DNA of 64,000 bases from Pelagibacteraceae bacterium AG-325-J13 (GTDB lineage: Bacteria > Pseudomonadota > Alphaproteobacteria > Pelagibacterales > Pelagibacteraceae). The translations under genes and the position numbers were made by a program. The stretch covers positions 1-64,000 of the forward strand of contig QBYL01000001.1 in NCBI GenBank assembly GCA_003282835.1. Direction: 5' to 3'. Shown piece by piece: positions 35,019 to 45,989 of this stretch (positions are counted from its first letter, which is position 1; every line of letters begins with the position of its first letter). The notes beneath the pieces are model-generated. The model ran no database searches. It saw nothing but the letters and a program-made list of their open reading frames with translations, and was not told the origin of the DNA.

Positions 35019-37090
35019 TGTTCAAAATTCACAAAGAAGAAATCGAAATAAATGGTAAAAAGATAATTTTAGAAACTGGCAAAATAGCTCGTCAAGCAGA
35101 TGGAGCAATTATAGCTACATGCGGAGAAACAGTTGTCATTGCTACTGCAGTAGGCGCAAAAAAAGTTAAAGAAGATCAAGATTATTTTCCTCTATCTGTT
35201 AATTATCAAGAAAAATTTTATTCAGCTGGAAAAATACCTGGTGGATATTTTAAACGGGAGGCAAGACCTACTGAAGCGGAAACTTTAATCTCTAGATTAA
35301 TCGACAGACCGATAAGACCTTTATTTCCATCGAATTTTATTAACGAAGTTCAACTTCTTCCAACAGTTTTATCTTATGATGGAAAAAATCAACCTGATAT
35401 CTTGTCTATAATTGCCTCATCTGCAGCATTAGCAATATCTGGACTTCCTTTTAAAGGTCCAATTGCAGCAAGCAGAGTGGGTTATAAAGATGAAAAATTT
35501 TTATTAAACCCATCTATCGAAGAACTCAAAGACTCAGAATTAGATTTAGTTGTAGCAGGAACTAAAGACGCAGTTTTAATGGTGGAGTCTGAGACCTCAG
35601 GTCTACCAGAAAAGATAATGTTAGATGCTGTTAAATTTGGTCATGAAAATTTTGTACCTATAATAGAAGCAATAGAAAAATTAGCAAAAAAAGCTAGTAA
35701 ACCAAAATGGGAGATAGAAGAAGTAGATCATTCAGATGTTAAAAAGAAAATTACTGATAAATTTGAAAAAGACCTTAGAACCGCTTTTAAAGAAACGGAC
35801 AAGAAGAAAAGATCAACAGCTATTTCTGAAATAGAAACTCTAGTAAAAGAGATGTTTGCTGAAGACGAAGCAGTTACAGAAAATCAAGCGATGGCTCAAT
35901 TAAAATCACTAGAAAAGGATATAGTTAGAACTGCAATTTTAAAAGATAAAAAAAGAATAGATGGAAGAGGTCTAGCTGACGTTAGAAATATCCAATGCGA
36001 AGTTGGAGTGCTTCCAAGAACTCATGGCTCAGCTTTATTTACTAGAGGAGAAACTCAAGCATTAGTAGTTACAACTCTTGGAATGACTGATGATGAGCAA
36101 AGGTTAGAAAGCCTAGAGGGGATGCAAAGATCAAGTTTTATGCTACACTATAACTTTCCTCCTTTCTCTGTAGGGGAATGTGGAAGAATAGGAACTGGTC
36201 GAAGAGAGATTGGACATGGTAAACTGGCCTGGAGAGCGATCAATTCATCATTACCATTAAAAGAAAATTTTCCTTACACTTTAAGAGTTGTTTCAGAAAT
36301 TACTGAGTCAAATGGCTCTTCTTCGATGGCAACAGTTTGCGGAACTTCTTTATCTTTAATGGATGCTGGAGTTCCTATAAAAGAACCTGTTGCTGGTATA
36401 GCGATGGGATTAATAAAAGAGGGAGACAAATTCTCAGTACTTTCAGATATTCTAGGAGATGAAGACCACTTAGGAGACATGGATTTTAAAGTAGCAGGAA
36501 CTAAAGAAGGTATTACTTCTCTTCAAATGGATATTAAAATTACAGGTATTACATTTGAGATTATGGAAAAAGCCCTAGACCAAGCTAAAGCTGGAAGAGA
36601 ACATATTCTAGGTGAGATGAATAAGGCTCTTAAGTCATCTAGAAAAGAATTTTCAAAACATACTCCAAAAATGGAAACTATAAAAGTTGATAAGAAAGAT
36701 ATTGCAACAGTAATAGGTAAAGGAGGAGCAACAATTAGAGAAATTGTTGAGACGTCAGGCGCTAAAGTAGATGTAAAAGACACCGGAGAAGTAACAGTTG
36801 CTGCACCAGACGAGGCTTCCAGAAATAAAGCTTTAGAATTTATCAAAAGTTTAGTCGCTAAACCTGAAATGGGAAAAATTTATAAAGGTAAAGTTGTAAA
36901 AATTATGGAATTTGGGGCCTTTGTGAACTTTTTAGGAAAACAAGATGGCCTAGTTCATATTTCAGAACTTGCTACTAAAAGAGTTGCCAAAGTCGGAGAT
37001 GTAGTTAAAGAAGGAGACGAAGTTTCGGTAAAAGTTGTAGGTTTTGACAGAGGTAAAGTTAAATTATCTATCAAACAAGCAGTAGCTTAA
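35018..37090 (+). CDS. pnp: polyribonucleotide nucleotidyltransferase (PNPase)
   Basis: Phosphorolytic 3'-5' exoribonuclease and degradosome component. The 690-residue protein has two RNase PH-like domains, the first with [33 protein letters not shown] and the second with [20 protein letters not shown] domain ([18 protein letters not shown]) and an S1 domain ([19 protein letters not shown]) follow. It is the last gene of the long plus-strand array and is followed by a T-rich palindromic terminator. Confidence 0.98.
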   Translation: MFKIHKEEIEINGKKIILETGKIARQADGAIIATCGETVVIATAVGAKKVKEDQDYFPLSVNYQEKFYSAGKIPGGYFKREARPTEAETLISRLIDRPIRPLFPSNFINEVQLLPTVLSYDGKNQPDILSIIASSAALAISGLPFKGPIAASRVGYKDEKFLLNPSIEELKDSELDLVVAGTKDAVLMVESETSGLPEKIMLDAVKFGHENFVPIIEAIEKLAKKASKPKWEIEEVDHSDVKKKITDKFEKDLRTAFKETDKKKRSTAISEIETLVKEMFAEDEAVTENQAMAQLKSLEKDIVRTAILKDKKRIDGRGLADVRNIQCEVGVLPRTHGSALFTRGETQALVVTTLGMTDDEQRLESLEGMQRSSFMLHYNFPPFSVGECGRIGTGRREIGHGKLAWRAINSSLPLKENFPYTLRVVSEITESNGSSSMATVCGTSLSLMDAGVPIKEPVAGIAMGLIKEGDKFSVLSDILGDEDHLGDMDFKVAGTKEGITSLQMDIKITGITFEIMEKALDQAKAGREHILGEMNKALKSSRKEFSKHTPKMETIKVDKKDIATVIGKGGATIREIVETSGAKVDVKDTGEVTVAAPDEASRNKALEFIKSLVAKPEMGKIYKGKVVKIMEFGAFVNFLGKQDGLVHISELATKRVAKVGDVVKEGDEVSVKVVGFDRGKVKLSIKQAVA

Positions 37091-37094
37091 AATA

Positions 37095-37610
37095 TTAAAT
37101 TTTATACTCAAAATTTTGAGTTTTTTCGTTTACTTGAAGCTCAAATGCTCCATTATGCAAATGAAAATTTCTAGCCATTTCTGTCAAAGGAGACAAAGTT
37201 ACTAATCTGTTAAGGTGATTTGTTTTTTTAATCTTTTTAAATACTTCTTTTACAATTAATTTTCCTCCACCTTTTTTTTTAGACCAAACTGTATAAGCTA
37301 TGGCTATTTTTCCGACATTTTGGTCTCTCAAGGTACTTTGTAAGTGAGCATCTCTAGTCATCATATCTAATTCTTCAACTGTTTTTGGAATTTCATTGGT
37401 AAATCCAAAGCACATTATTGCACAAATTTCTTTTTTATACTTAACTCCAAAAATTTTGCGTCCATATTCAGTTCTAAACTTAATATCTAATTCAGGTCTT
37501 ACAGGGTCTTCATTAACATTACATGTTTTAAGTTCAATTAATTCAGCTCCTTTGACCCAGTCAAAAAAATTATCAAGTTTTTCTCGCATTTTTTCATTTA
37601 AGTTTTTCAT
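37095..37610 (-). CDS. unknown protein, possibly GNAT-like
   Basis: A 171-residue protein I cannot name. The second half has an acetyltransferase-like flavour: GKIAIAYTVWSKKKGGGKLIVKEVF resembles a GNAT beta4/motif-A strand followed by a glycine-rich pyrophosphate loop and helix. LVTLSPLTEMARNFHLHNGAFEL then resembles motif B, where a second substrate-dependent helix ends in a His/Asn-Gly block. The N-terminal half has the tract ELKTCNVNEDPVRPELDIKF and no signal peptide. It stands alone between the convergent pnp and the downstream fabI. An N-acetyltransferase role is inferred from pattern only. Confidence 0.5.
   Translation of the reverse strand: MKNLNEKMREKLDNFFDWVKGAELIELKTCNVNEDPVRPELDIKFRTEYGRKIFGVKYKKEICAIMCFGFTNEIPKTVEELDMMTRDAHLQSTLRDQNVGKIAIAYTVWSKKKGGGKLIVKEVFKKIKKTNHLNRLVTLSPLTEMARNFHLHNGAFELQVNEKTQNFEYKI
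37106..37126 (+). terminator. intrinsic terminator of pnp
   Basis: ACTCAAAA and TTTTGAGT form a perfect 16-bp palindrome (37106-37121) followed by further T residues to 37126. The hairpin is 15 bp after the pnp stop and lies inside the 3' coding end of the convergent GNAT-like gene, as with the porin terminator at 4370. Confidence 0.7.
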
Positions 37611-37682
37611 TTGAAATATGTATAATTTTTTTTTAAGTTTAGACTTACTATTTATGCATTTTAGCGATGTTTATTTTGCAAG

Positions 37683-38468
37683 TTAAGAAATATTCTTGGG
37701 ATCAGGCATGCCTACTTTATTATATCCAGCGTCGACGTAATGAATTTCACCAGTGACACCTGCAGCAAGATCACTTAGTAAATATAAAGCAGAATTACCT
37801 ACATCATGAATATCTACATTTCTTTTTAAAAAAGAATGGCTTTCATTCCATTTATAAAGAAATTTTGCATCGCCAATAGCTGAAGCTGCTAAAGTTTTTA
37901 TTGGGCCAGCACTTATTGCATTTACTCTAATTCCTTTAGCCCCAAGGTCTCTAGCTAAATATTTTACACTAGCCTCTAGTGCTGATTTACAGACTCCCAT
38001 TACATTATAATTAGGAATAGCCTTTGTTGATTCATAAGTAAGAGTTATCAAACTTCCATCTTTTTTCATGATCTTTGAAGCTTCTTTGGAAACTTCTGTA
38101 AAAGAAAAACATGAAATTAGCATACTTTTTAAAAAGTTTTCTCTGGTTGTATTTAGATATTCACCTGATAATTCTGATTTGTCAGAAAAAGCTACAGCGT
38201 GTACAACAAAGTCTATTTCACCCCATTGAGATTTGATTTCTTCAAATAATTTAATAACATCGTTCTTTTTTTCGACATCACAACTGAAAGTTTTTTTTGA
38301 ATTTAATTTTTCTGCTAATGGGATTACTCTTTTTTTTAAAGCATCGCCTAAGTAAGTAAATGCTAGTTCTGCGCCTGCCTCAGCAAGCTTTTGGGAAATT
38401 CCCCATGCAATGGAGCGTTCATTTGCTACGCCCATAATTAAACCTTTTTTTCCTTTCATCAAGTTCAT
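37683..38468 (-). CDS. fabI: enoyl-[acyl-carrier-protein] reductase (FabI)
   Basis: Last reductive step of each fatty-acid elongation round. The 261-residue SDR-type enzyme has the FabI N-terminus KGLIMGVANERSIAWGI, the catalytic Tyr/Lys pair in YNVMGVCKSALEASVKYLARDLG (Y-x6-K) and RVNAISAGPIKTLAA. It is third in the operon fabA-fabB-fabI on the minus strand, 3 bp after fabB. FabI is the known target of triclosan-type inhibitors. Confidence 0.97.
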   Translation of the reverse strand: MNLMKGKKGLIMGVANERSIAWGISQKLAEAGAELAFTYLGDALKKRVIPLAEKLNSKKTFSCDVEKKNDVIKLFEEIKSQWGEIDFVVHAVAFSDKSELSGEYLNTTRENFLKSMLISCFSFTEVSKEASKIMKKDGSLITLTYESTKAIPNYNVMGVCKSALEASVKYLARDLGAKGIRVNAISAGPIKTLAASAIGDAKFLYKWNESHSFLKRNVDIHDVGNSALYLLSDLAAGVTGEIHYVDAGYNKVGMPDPKNIS

Positions 38469-38471
38469 CGA

Positions 38472-39683
38472 TTATACCTTCTCAAAAACTAAAGTTGCAT
38501 TAGTTCCTCCGAAACCAAAACTATTAGACATTACTGAATTTAAAGTCACGTCTTTTTCAATTTTTGTTACAATAGGATATTTTTTAGCCTCTTCATCCAT
38601 TTCAGTTATATTTGCTGATGAAGCTATAAAATTTTTCTTCATCATTATTAAACTGTATATAGCCTCATGGACTGAAGTTGCACCAAGTGAATGACCTGCT
38701 AATGATTTAGTAGAACTAATTTTTGGCTTATAATCTTTAAACACTTCTCCAACTGCTTTCAACTCAGTTATATCTCCCACAGGAGTTGAGGTTCCATGAG
38801 TATTTATATAGTCAATTTTGTTTTTTGCGGTCTTCAGGGCCATTTTCATACATCTGACTGCACCTTCTCCAGACGGTGCTACCATATCATAACCGTCAGA
38901 TGTAGCCCCATATCCAGTAAGTTCTGCATAAATTTTAGCGCCCCTTGCTTTAGCATGTTCAAGTTCTTCCAAAACCAAAACACCCCCGCCTCCAGAAATT
39001 ACGAATCCATCTCTTGTTTTGTCATAAGGTCTAGAAGCTTTTTCCGGAGTATCGTTATATTTAGAAGACAATGCCGTCATAGCATCAAACATTGCAGTCA
39101 TAGCAAAATGCACCTCATCACTTCCTCCCGCAAAAATAATTTTTTGTTTTCCTAATTGTATAAGTTCCATTGCATTACCAATACAATGACCACTAGTTGC
39201 ACATGCTGAACTTATTGTATAATTAACTCCTTTTATTTTAAAAGGCACTGCTAATGTTGCTGAAGCAGTACTAGACATCGTTCTAGGGACAACAAATGGA
39301 CCCATTCTCTTCGGACTCTTTGCTCTAGTCTTATCAGCAGCTAAAATTACATTTTCAATCGACGGACCTCCAGAGCCCATAATCATTCCTGTTGTAATAT
39401 TGCTTATATCTTTGTCTTCTAATCCAGAGTCTTTGACTGCTTCATTCATAGAAACATAATTGTATGCTGATCCTGGTCCCATAAACCTAATAAATTTTCT
39501 ATCTACGTGGTCTTCTAGTTTTATTTTTGGTTTACCATGAACGTTACTTTTAAGATTATATTCTTTATATTCCTCCGAAAATGTTATTCCAGATTTAGAA
39601 TTAATTAATGATTGGTAAACTTCTTCTTGATTATTGCCGAGACAAGACACAACTCCAACACCTGTAACAACAACTCTTTTCAT
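38472..39683 (-). CDS. fabB: 3-oxoacyl-ACP synthase I (FabB)
   Basis: Beta-ketoacyl-ACP synthase that elongates both saturated and unsaturated chains. The 403-residue protein has catalytic Cys in [12 protein letters not shown], His in [11 protein letters not shown] and the second His in [16 protein letters not shown]. Its position in a fabA-fabB operon points to FabB rather than FabF. The start overlaps the fabA stop by 4 bp. Confidence 0.94.
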   Translation of the reverse strand: MKRVVVTGVGVVSCLGNNQEEVYQSLINSKSGITFSEEYKEYNLKSNVHGKPKIKLEDHVDRKFIRFMGPGSAYNYVSMNEAVKDSGLEDKDISNITTGMIMGSGGPSIENVILAADKTRAKSPKRMGPFVVPRTMSSTASATLAVPFKIKGVNYTISSACATSGHCIGNAMELIQLGKQKIIFAGGSDEVHFAMTAMFDAMTALSSKYNDTPEKASRPYDKTRDGFVISGGGGVLVLEELEHAKARGAKIYAELTGYGATSDGYDMVAPSGEGAVRCMKMALKTAKNKIDYINTHGTSTPVGDITELKAVGEVFKDYKPKISSTKSLAGHSLGATSVHEAIYSLIMMKKNFIASSANITEMDEEAKKYPIVTKIEKDVTLNSVMSNSFGFGGTNATLVFEKV

Positions 39684-40183
39684 GATTTAAATAAACCCAC
39701 TTTCAAATTTTCAGCAGTATAAATTACCTTGCCATCAGCCCTCAATACACCATCAGCTAAACCAACTGCAGCACCTTCTTTTTTTAAAATTCTTTTAATA
39801 TTTATTTCATATGTTGCCATTTTGACTTTTTTAAGAACTTCACCCGTAAATTTTACTGAATTAACTCCAAGTGCTCTACCTTTGCCAGGTTCACCACTCC
39901 ATCCTAAATAAAAACCAACAAGTTGCCACATTGCATCTAATCCTAAACAACCTGGCATAACCGGATCATTTTGAAAATGACAATCAAAAAACCACAAATT
40001 ATCTTTGATATCTAATTCTGCTTTAATAAATCCTTTTTTATACAAACCTATATCCTTTTTAATTTCTGTTATTCTGTCAAACATCAACATTGGTGGCAAA
40101 GGTAATTTTGCGTTCCCTTCACCAAATAAATCACCCTTTCCACACGAAATCAGATCTTCATAATTGTAACTGTTTTTTTGCAT
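39680..40183 (-). CDS. fabA: 3-hydroxydecanoyl-ACP dehydratase/isomerase (FabA)
   Basis: Hot-dog-fold enzyme that introduces the cis double bond for unsaturated fatty acids. Catalytic His and Asp are in [28 protein letters not shown] start at the ATG at 40183 (167 residues, [12 protein letters not shown]), which gives the family N-terminus; the longer ORF adds 22 residues that overlap the irr leader. It is divergent from irr over 80 bp. The irr-fabA-fabB-fabI arrangement is also known in rhizobia. Confidence 0.96.
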   Translation of the reverse strand: MQKNSYNYEDLISCGKGDLFGEGNAKLPLPPMLMFDRITEIKKDIGLYKKGFIKAELDIKDNLWFFDCHFQNDPVMPGCLGLDAMWQLVGFYLGWSGEPGKGRALGVNSVKFTGEVLKKVKMATYEINIKRILKKEGAAVGLADGVLRADGKVIYTAENLKVGLFKS

Positions 40184-40263
40184 AAACTTGATAATTGTTT
40201 TTACTTGATTTATTAATAATTTTATATAAATAATTGATAGATTTAACAAAAAAACTCAAATAT

Positions 40264-40674
40264 ATGGTACAAAAAAAAGAAATTATAAAAAAATTAAGAT
40301 CAACTGGATTAAGACCTACAAAACAAAGAATTTTAATAGCTCAAAATTTATTTGATAGAGAAAAGACATTTCATTTTACAGTGGAGTCATTAAATAAACA
40401 AATTAACAAAAAAGGGAAAGAAAAAATTTCTTTAGCTACGGTATATAATACAGTCGAAGCATTTACAAAGGCAGGACATATAAAAGAAATTTTAACTAGT
40501 AAGAGCAAAAGTTATTTCGATACGAACATTAGGTCGCACCACCATTTTTATGACGAGGACTCAAAAGAACTCACTGATATTAATTATAATCAAGTTAAAT
40601 TAAGTAAAGTTCCCCACCCTCCTAAAGGAAAAAAAATTAAGAACCTTGAAGTTGTAATTAGATTACAAAAATAA
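40264..40674 (+). CDS. irr: iron response regulator Irr
   Basis: Fur-superfamily regulator of the alphaproteobacterial Irr type, which senses iron through haem status rather than Fe2+ directly. The 136-residue protein has LRPTKQRILIAQNLF and the winged helix ISLATVYNTVEAFTKAGHI. The Irr signature is FDTNIRSHHHFYDEDSKELTDI with its HHH haem/metal region. I use the ATG at 40264; the longer frame starts only 30 bp earlier. It is divergent from the fabA operon and 61 bp upstream of katG, whose promoter carries an Irr-type palindrome. Confidence 0.93.
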   Translation: MVQKKEIIKKLRSTGLRPTKQRILIAQNLFDREKTFHFTVESLNKQINKKGKEKISLATVYNTVEAFTKAGHIKEILTSKSKSYFDTNIRSHHHFYDEDSKELTDINYNQVKLSKVPHPPKGKKIKNLEVVIRLQK

Positions 40675-40684
40675 TAATCAAATA

Positions 40685-40716
40685 TTGACTTTGTAGTTTA
40701 GAATTATTATAAACTA
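40685..40716 (+). promoter_or_regulatory. katG promoter overlapped by an Irr-type operator
   Basis: TTGACT (40685-40690) and TATAAA (40708-40713), 17 bases apart, make a near-consensus housekeeping promoter. The half-sites TAGTTTAGAAT (40694-40704) and ATTATAAACTA (40706-40716) form a 23-bp palindrome around T40705, with 10 of 11 pairs matching. Its core TTTAGAA-TTA-TTATAAA differs by one base from the Irr box form TTTAGAA-N3-TTCTAAA described in rhizobia. The operator covers the spacer and the -10, as expected for repression. It ends 19 bp before the katG ATG. Confidence 0.8.
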
Positions 40717-40729
40717 GATATTAGGTTAA

Positions 40730-42907
<2,178 letters not shown>

Positions 42908-42908
42908 T

Positions 42909-43157
42909 ATGACTGAATTCACTTCAGGAATTTTTAACTCAGCAAAAACGGTATATAGTAATAACAAAGGTTCAATTTTAAGAACAATAGTTTATACGAT
43001 TGGCCACTTTATAATAGCTATTACAGTTTTAATGTTAATAGCGGATGTATCTTTTATGATAGCGTTAACAGACGCAATAGTTGAACCACTAGCAAACGCA
43101 GTATGGTATTTTTTGTTAGATAAATTTTGGGCTTCAAAATATACTAATTCAAAATAG
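42909..43157 (+). CDS. DUF2061-family small membrane protein
   Basis: An 82-residue protein with two transmembrane helices (about residues 25-45 and 50-68). The family features SILRTIVYTIGHFIIAI and the second-helix segment EPLANAVWYFLLDKFWA match DUF2061, a membrane family of unknown function. It starts one base after katG and probably shares its promoter. Its end overlaps the convergent SH3 gene by 9 bp. Confidence 0.85.
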   Translation: MTEFTSGIFNSAKTVYSNNKGSILRTIVYTIGHFIIAITVLMLIADVSFMIALTDAIVEPLANAVWYFLLDKFWASKYTNSK

Positions 43158-43592
43158 TCCCCAAAGACCGTCTGTTTTAAGCCACCCTTTGTACTTGTTA
43201 GACTGGGCTTTACACCAATTTTCTTTACACTTTATAATTCTTGCTAGGCGTCCTTTCTTAAAAATTGCTATTGGCTTTGAATAAATAGTAGGTTTATGAA
43301 ATAAAATTTGCTCGTCTTCAATTATTATTGCCGCTTTCCTTTTTGATAGTTGGGAGATATGTATCCATCCTGTATTATTTTCGTGGTCTCTAACTTTTCT
43401 GAAATTATCGGATATATCTTGCACTAAAACTGGTAAAAACTTTTTCTTGTAGAAGATTTTGACAGGGTATTCTTTAGATGGACCTTGTCGCAAATTAACT
43501 TTATCATATCGTAACGTTAAAAAATATTCATCCTTTGTAAAACTATTTATTTCTATAAAAAAAAATATAATTATGAAAAAGATTTTCAACAC
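43149..43592 (-). CDS. exported SH3-domain protein
   Basis: A 147-residue protein with an N-terminal hydrophobic segment (LKIFFIIIFFFIEI), probably a signal peptide, and two bacterial SH3-like repeats. The first contains VNLRQGPSKEYPVKIFYKK through FRKVRDHENNTGWIHISQLS, the second ILFHKPTIYSKPIAIFKKGRLARI through WCKAQSNKYKGWLKTDGLWG. This matches the alphaproteobacterial SH3_4 proteins, which probably bind cell-wall components. It overlaps the upstream MoeB/ThiF gene by 7 bp. Confidence 0.85.
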   Translation of the reverse strand: MLKIFFIIIFFFIEINSFTKDEYFLTLRYDKVNLRQGPSKEYPVKIFYKKKFLPVLVQDISDNFRKVRDHENNTGWIHISQLSKRKAAIIIEDEQILFHKPTIYSKPIAIFKKGRLARIIKCKENWCKAQSNKYKGWLKTDGLWGLF

Positions 43593-44329
43593 TTATTAAT
43601 ACACTTTGGATTTGTTAGTATTTTTATTTTTCTAAAATTAGTTTTAAGTGAGTCAAATATAATTATATTTCTATCTAGGTCCTTTTCTGCATTTAATAGA
43701 GTCTTTAGGACTTCATTCGCTTGTAATGTACCCATTATACCTGCTACAGGAGAAAATATCCCGTCGGTTTGACAGTTATTCTCTGAAATAGGTTCTAATG
43801 GCATAAAACATCTGTAACACGGCCCCCTTTTTTTAAAATTAAATTTCATTAAATGTCCGTCAAATTTATTAATTGCAGAAGATATAAGTATTTTTCGTTT
43901 TTTTTTACAATAATCATTAATTAGATAACGGGTTTTATAGTTATCAGATCCATCACAAATTATATCAAATTTATCGAATATTTTATGAATATTTTTAGGA
44001 TCTAACTTTGTGTTAAATACTGATACCTTTATCTTATTATTGATTTTTTTAATTACTTTTTTCGCCTGTATAACTTTAAATTTTCCAATATCATTGTGAT
44101 TAAATAGAGTTTGTCTACTAAGATTCGAAACCTCTACTTTATCAAAATCTATAATTCCAATTTTTCCAATTCCTGATGCAGTCAAGTATGTGAGTAATGG
44201 ACAACCTAAGCCACCAATACCAACGACCATAACATTTCCTGAAAATATTTTTTTTTGACCTGCAATACCAATCTTTTTTAAGATTATTTGTTTTTCAAAT
44301 TTCTTTAATTCATCTTGACTAATTCTCAT
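43586..44329 (-). CDS. MoeB/ThiF-family adenylyltransferase
   Basis: E1-like enzyme that adenylates the C-terminus of a ubiquitin-like sulphur carrier (MoaD or ThiS). The 247-residue protein has the ATP-binding VVGIGGLGCPLLTYL, the DFDKVEVSNLSRQTLF block and CDGSDNYKTRYLIND. Two zinc-binding CxxC-type pairs are CYRC and, at the C-terminus, CINKC (Cys separated by three residues instead of two). No carrier gene is adjacent, so molybdopterin versus thiamine function is open. It starts 5 bp after the dut stop. Confidence 0.88.
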   Translation of the reverse strand: MRISQDELKKFEKQIILKKIGIAGQKKIFSGNVMVVGIGGLGCPLLTYLTASGIGKIGIIDFDKVEVSNLSRQTLFNHNDIGKFKVIQAKKVIKKINNKIKVSVFNTKLDPKNIHKIFDKFDIICDGSDNYKTRYLINDYCKKKRKILISSAINKFDGHLMKFNFKKRGPCYRCFMPLEPISENNCQTDGIFSPVAGIMGTLQANEVLKTLLNAEKDLDRNIIIFDSLKTNFRKIKILTNPKCINKC

Positions 44330-44334
44330 TTTAA

Positions 44335-44775
44335 TTATTTTTTCCCAGTTGAACCAAATCCACCCTCTCCCCTTGTAGTGGTGCTTAAATCCTCAACCTC
44401 TTTTAATTTAACTTTTATTACTGGACAAAGTACCATTTGAGCAATGCGATCACCTTTTTCAATTTTAAAAGATAATTTGCCTAGATTAATTAGTATGACT
44501 TTTATTTCACCTCGATAATCTGAATCTATAGTGCCGGGTGTATTTAAAACTGTAACACTTTTTTTGGCAGCGATCCCGGATCTAGGCCTGATCTGTATTT
44601 CATAACCTTGCGGTATCGACACAGATAATCCCGTTGGAATGATCGCAGTTTGGCCAGGTAGAATATCAGTGCTAGAATTAATATTTGCAGACAAATCCAT
44701 ACCAGATGACCCAACGGTTTCATATTTTGGTAAAACGATTTCTTTAGATAATCTTTTAATTAAAATTTCTGTCAT
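44335..44775 (-). CDS. dut: dUTP diphosphatase
   Basis: Trimeric dUTPase that keeps uracil out of DNA and supplies dUMP. The 146-residue protein has the five family motifs, including [36 protein letters not shown] and the C-terminal [11 protein letters not shown]. It overlaps the upstream coaBC gene by 20 bp in another frame, a pairing common in bacteria. Confidence 0.98.
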   Translation of the reverse strand: MTEILIKRLSKEIVLPKYETVGSSGMDLSANINSSTDILPGQTAIIPTGLSVSIPQGYEIQIRPRSGIAAKKSVTVLNTPGTIDSDYRGEIKVILINLGKLSFKIEKGDRIAQMVLCPVIKVKLKEVEDLSTTTRGEGGFGSTGKK

Positions 44776-45982
44776 TAATTAAAAGTTTTTCCAAAATAAT
44801 TTTTACAACTTTATTAGCAATTATACTTTTTTTATTTTTAGAAATATTTTGTACATTTCCATAAGCATCAATTATAGATACTTTATTATAATCTGAGTTG
44901 AATACAGGATTTTTTGTTGATATTTCATTAGCAACAATTAAATCACAATACTTTTCTTTAATTTTAATCTTTGAATTTTTGATAAGATTTTTTGTTTCAG
45001 CTGAAAACCCCACAACTATTTTTGGTCTTTTATTGCTTTTGCTAATGAACTCTAAAATGTCCTGATTCTTCTCAAGTTTTAAATTACTAAAGTTGGACTT
45101 ATTTTTTTTTAATTTTTCTTTATTTCTAAATTTTGGTTTAAAATCTGAAACAGCAGCTGCACATACAGCAATATCTACAGGTAATGATTTTTTCACTTCC
45201 TTCATCATGTCTTTAGCTGTAAGAACATTCTTAATGGTGATATCTTTTGAAGGAGGGAGATTTGCAGGTCCTGAAATTAATTTTGTTTTGATCCCAACTT
45301 TTTTAAGCGCCAATGCGATTTCATACCCTTGTTTGCCACTAGACTCATTAGATATAAATCTTACTGGATCCAAATATTCTCTTGTAGGGCCAGTTGTTAT
45401 AATTGCTTTAAAATCCTTATTTTTGTAATAATCTTTTTTTTCAAAATATTTTTTTAAATATAAAAATATTTGTCTTGGACTCGACATCTTACCTTCGCCA
45501 TATTCACCACATGCCATTTCCCCTTTCTCAGGTCCAATAAAATAATAGCCATAATCTAGGAGAGTTTTTAAATTTTTTTGTGTTGCTTTATGCAACCACA
45601 TTCTTACATTCATAGCTGGAACTAGCAAAATATCTTTATTTGAAGCTAGTATAACTGTAGTCGCTAAATCTTCAGCTCTGCCAATTGATAATTTAGTCAT
45701 AAAATTAGCTGTTGTGGGCATTACAACAATAATATCAGCCCATCTCGATAAAGCTATGTGATCAATCTCAGCTTCGTTTTCTTTGTTAAAAATATCTTCA
45801 AATACCTTTTCTTTTGTTAATGTTGAAATTGAAAGTGGAGTAACAAATTCTTTTCCGCTTTTTGTTATTATCACTTTTAAGCTAAAATTATTTTTTTTTA
45901 ATAATCTAATTAAATCTAAAGATTTGTAAGCTGATATACCTCCACCTACAATAATCAAAATTTTTTTATTTTTAATCGACAT
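44756..45982 (-). CDS. coaBC: bifunctional phosphopantothenoylcysteine synthetase/decarboxylase
   Basis: Two steps of coenzyme A synthesis in one 408-residue protein. The N-terminal CoaC flavoprotein part has [16 protein letters not shown], the active His in [20 protein letters not shown] and [10 protein letters not shown]. The C-terminal CoaB part has [29 protein letters not shown] and [13 protein letters not shown]. It lies between ubiB and dut, separated from ubiB by 7 bp. Confidence 0.97.
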   Translation of the reverse strand: MSIKNKKILIIVGGGISAYKSLDLIRLLKKNNFSLKVIITKSGKEFVTPLSISTLTKEKVFEDIFNKENEAEIDHIALSRWADIIVVMPTTANFMTKLSIGRAEDLATTVILASNKDILLVPAMNVRMWLHKATQKNLKTLLDYGYYFIGPEKGEMACGEYGEGKMSSPRQIFLYLKKYFEKKDYYKNKDFKAIITTGPTREYLDPVRFISNESSGKQGYEIALALKKVGIKTKLISGPANLPPSKDITIKNVLTAKDMMKEVKKSLPVDIAVCAAAVSDFKPKFRNKEKLKKNKSNFSNLKLEKNQDILEFISKSNKRPKIVVGFSAETKNLIKNSKIKIKEKYCDLIVANEISTKNPVFNSDYNKVSIIDAYGNVQNISKNKKSIIANKVVKIILEKLLINDRNFN

Positions 45983-45989
45983 GATACTA

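Noticed and set aside
38796-39155. 119-codon frame opposite fabB
   Set aside because: Lies wholly within fabB antisense and has no coherent protein pattern; several similar long shadows occur opposite dnaK, katG, infB and pnp.
40184-40263. Irr box in the fabA-irr spacer
   Set aside because: Only A+T-rich weak inverted repeats were seen; none matches the TTTAGAA half-site.
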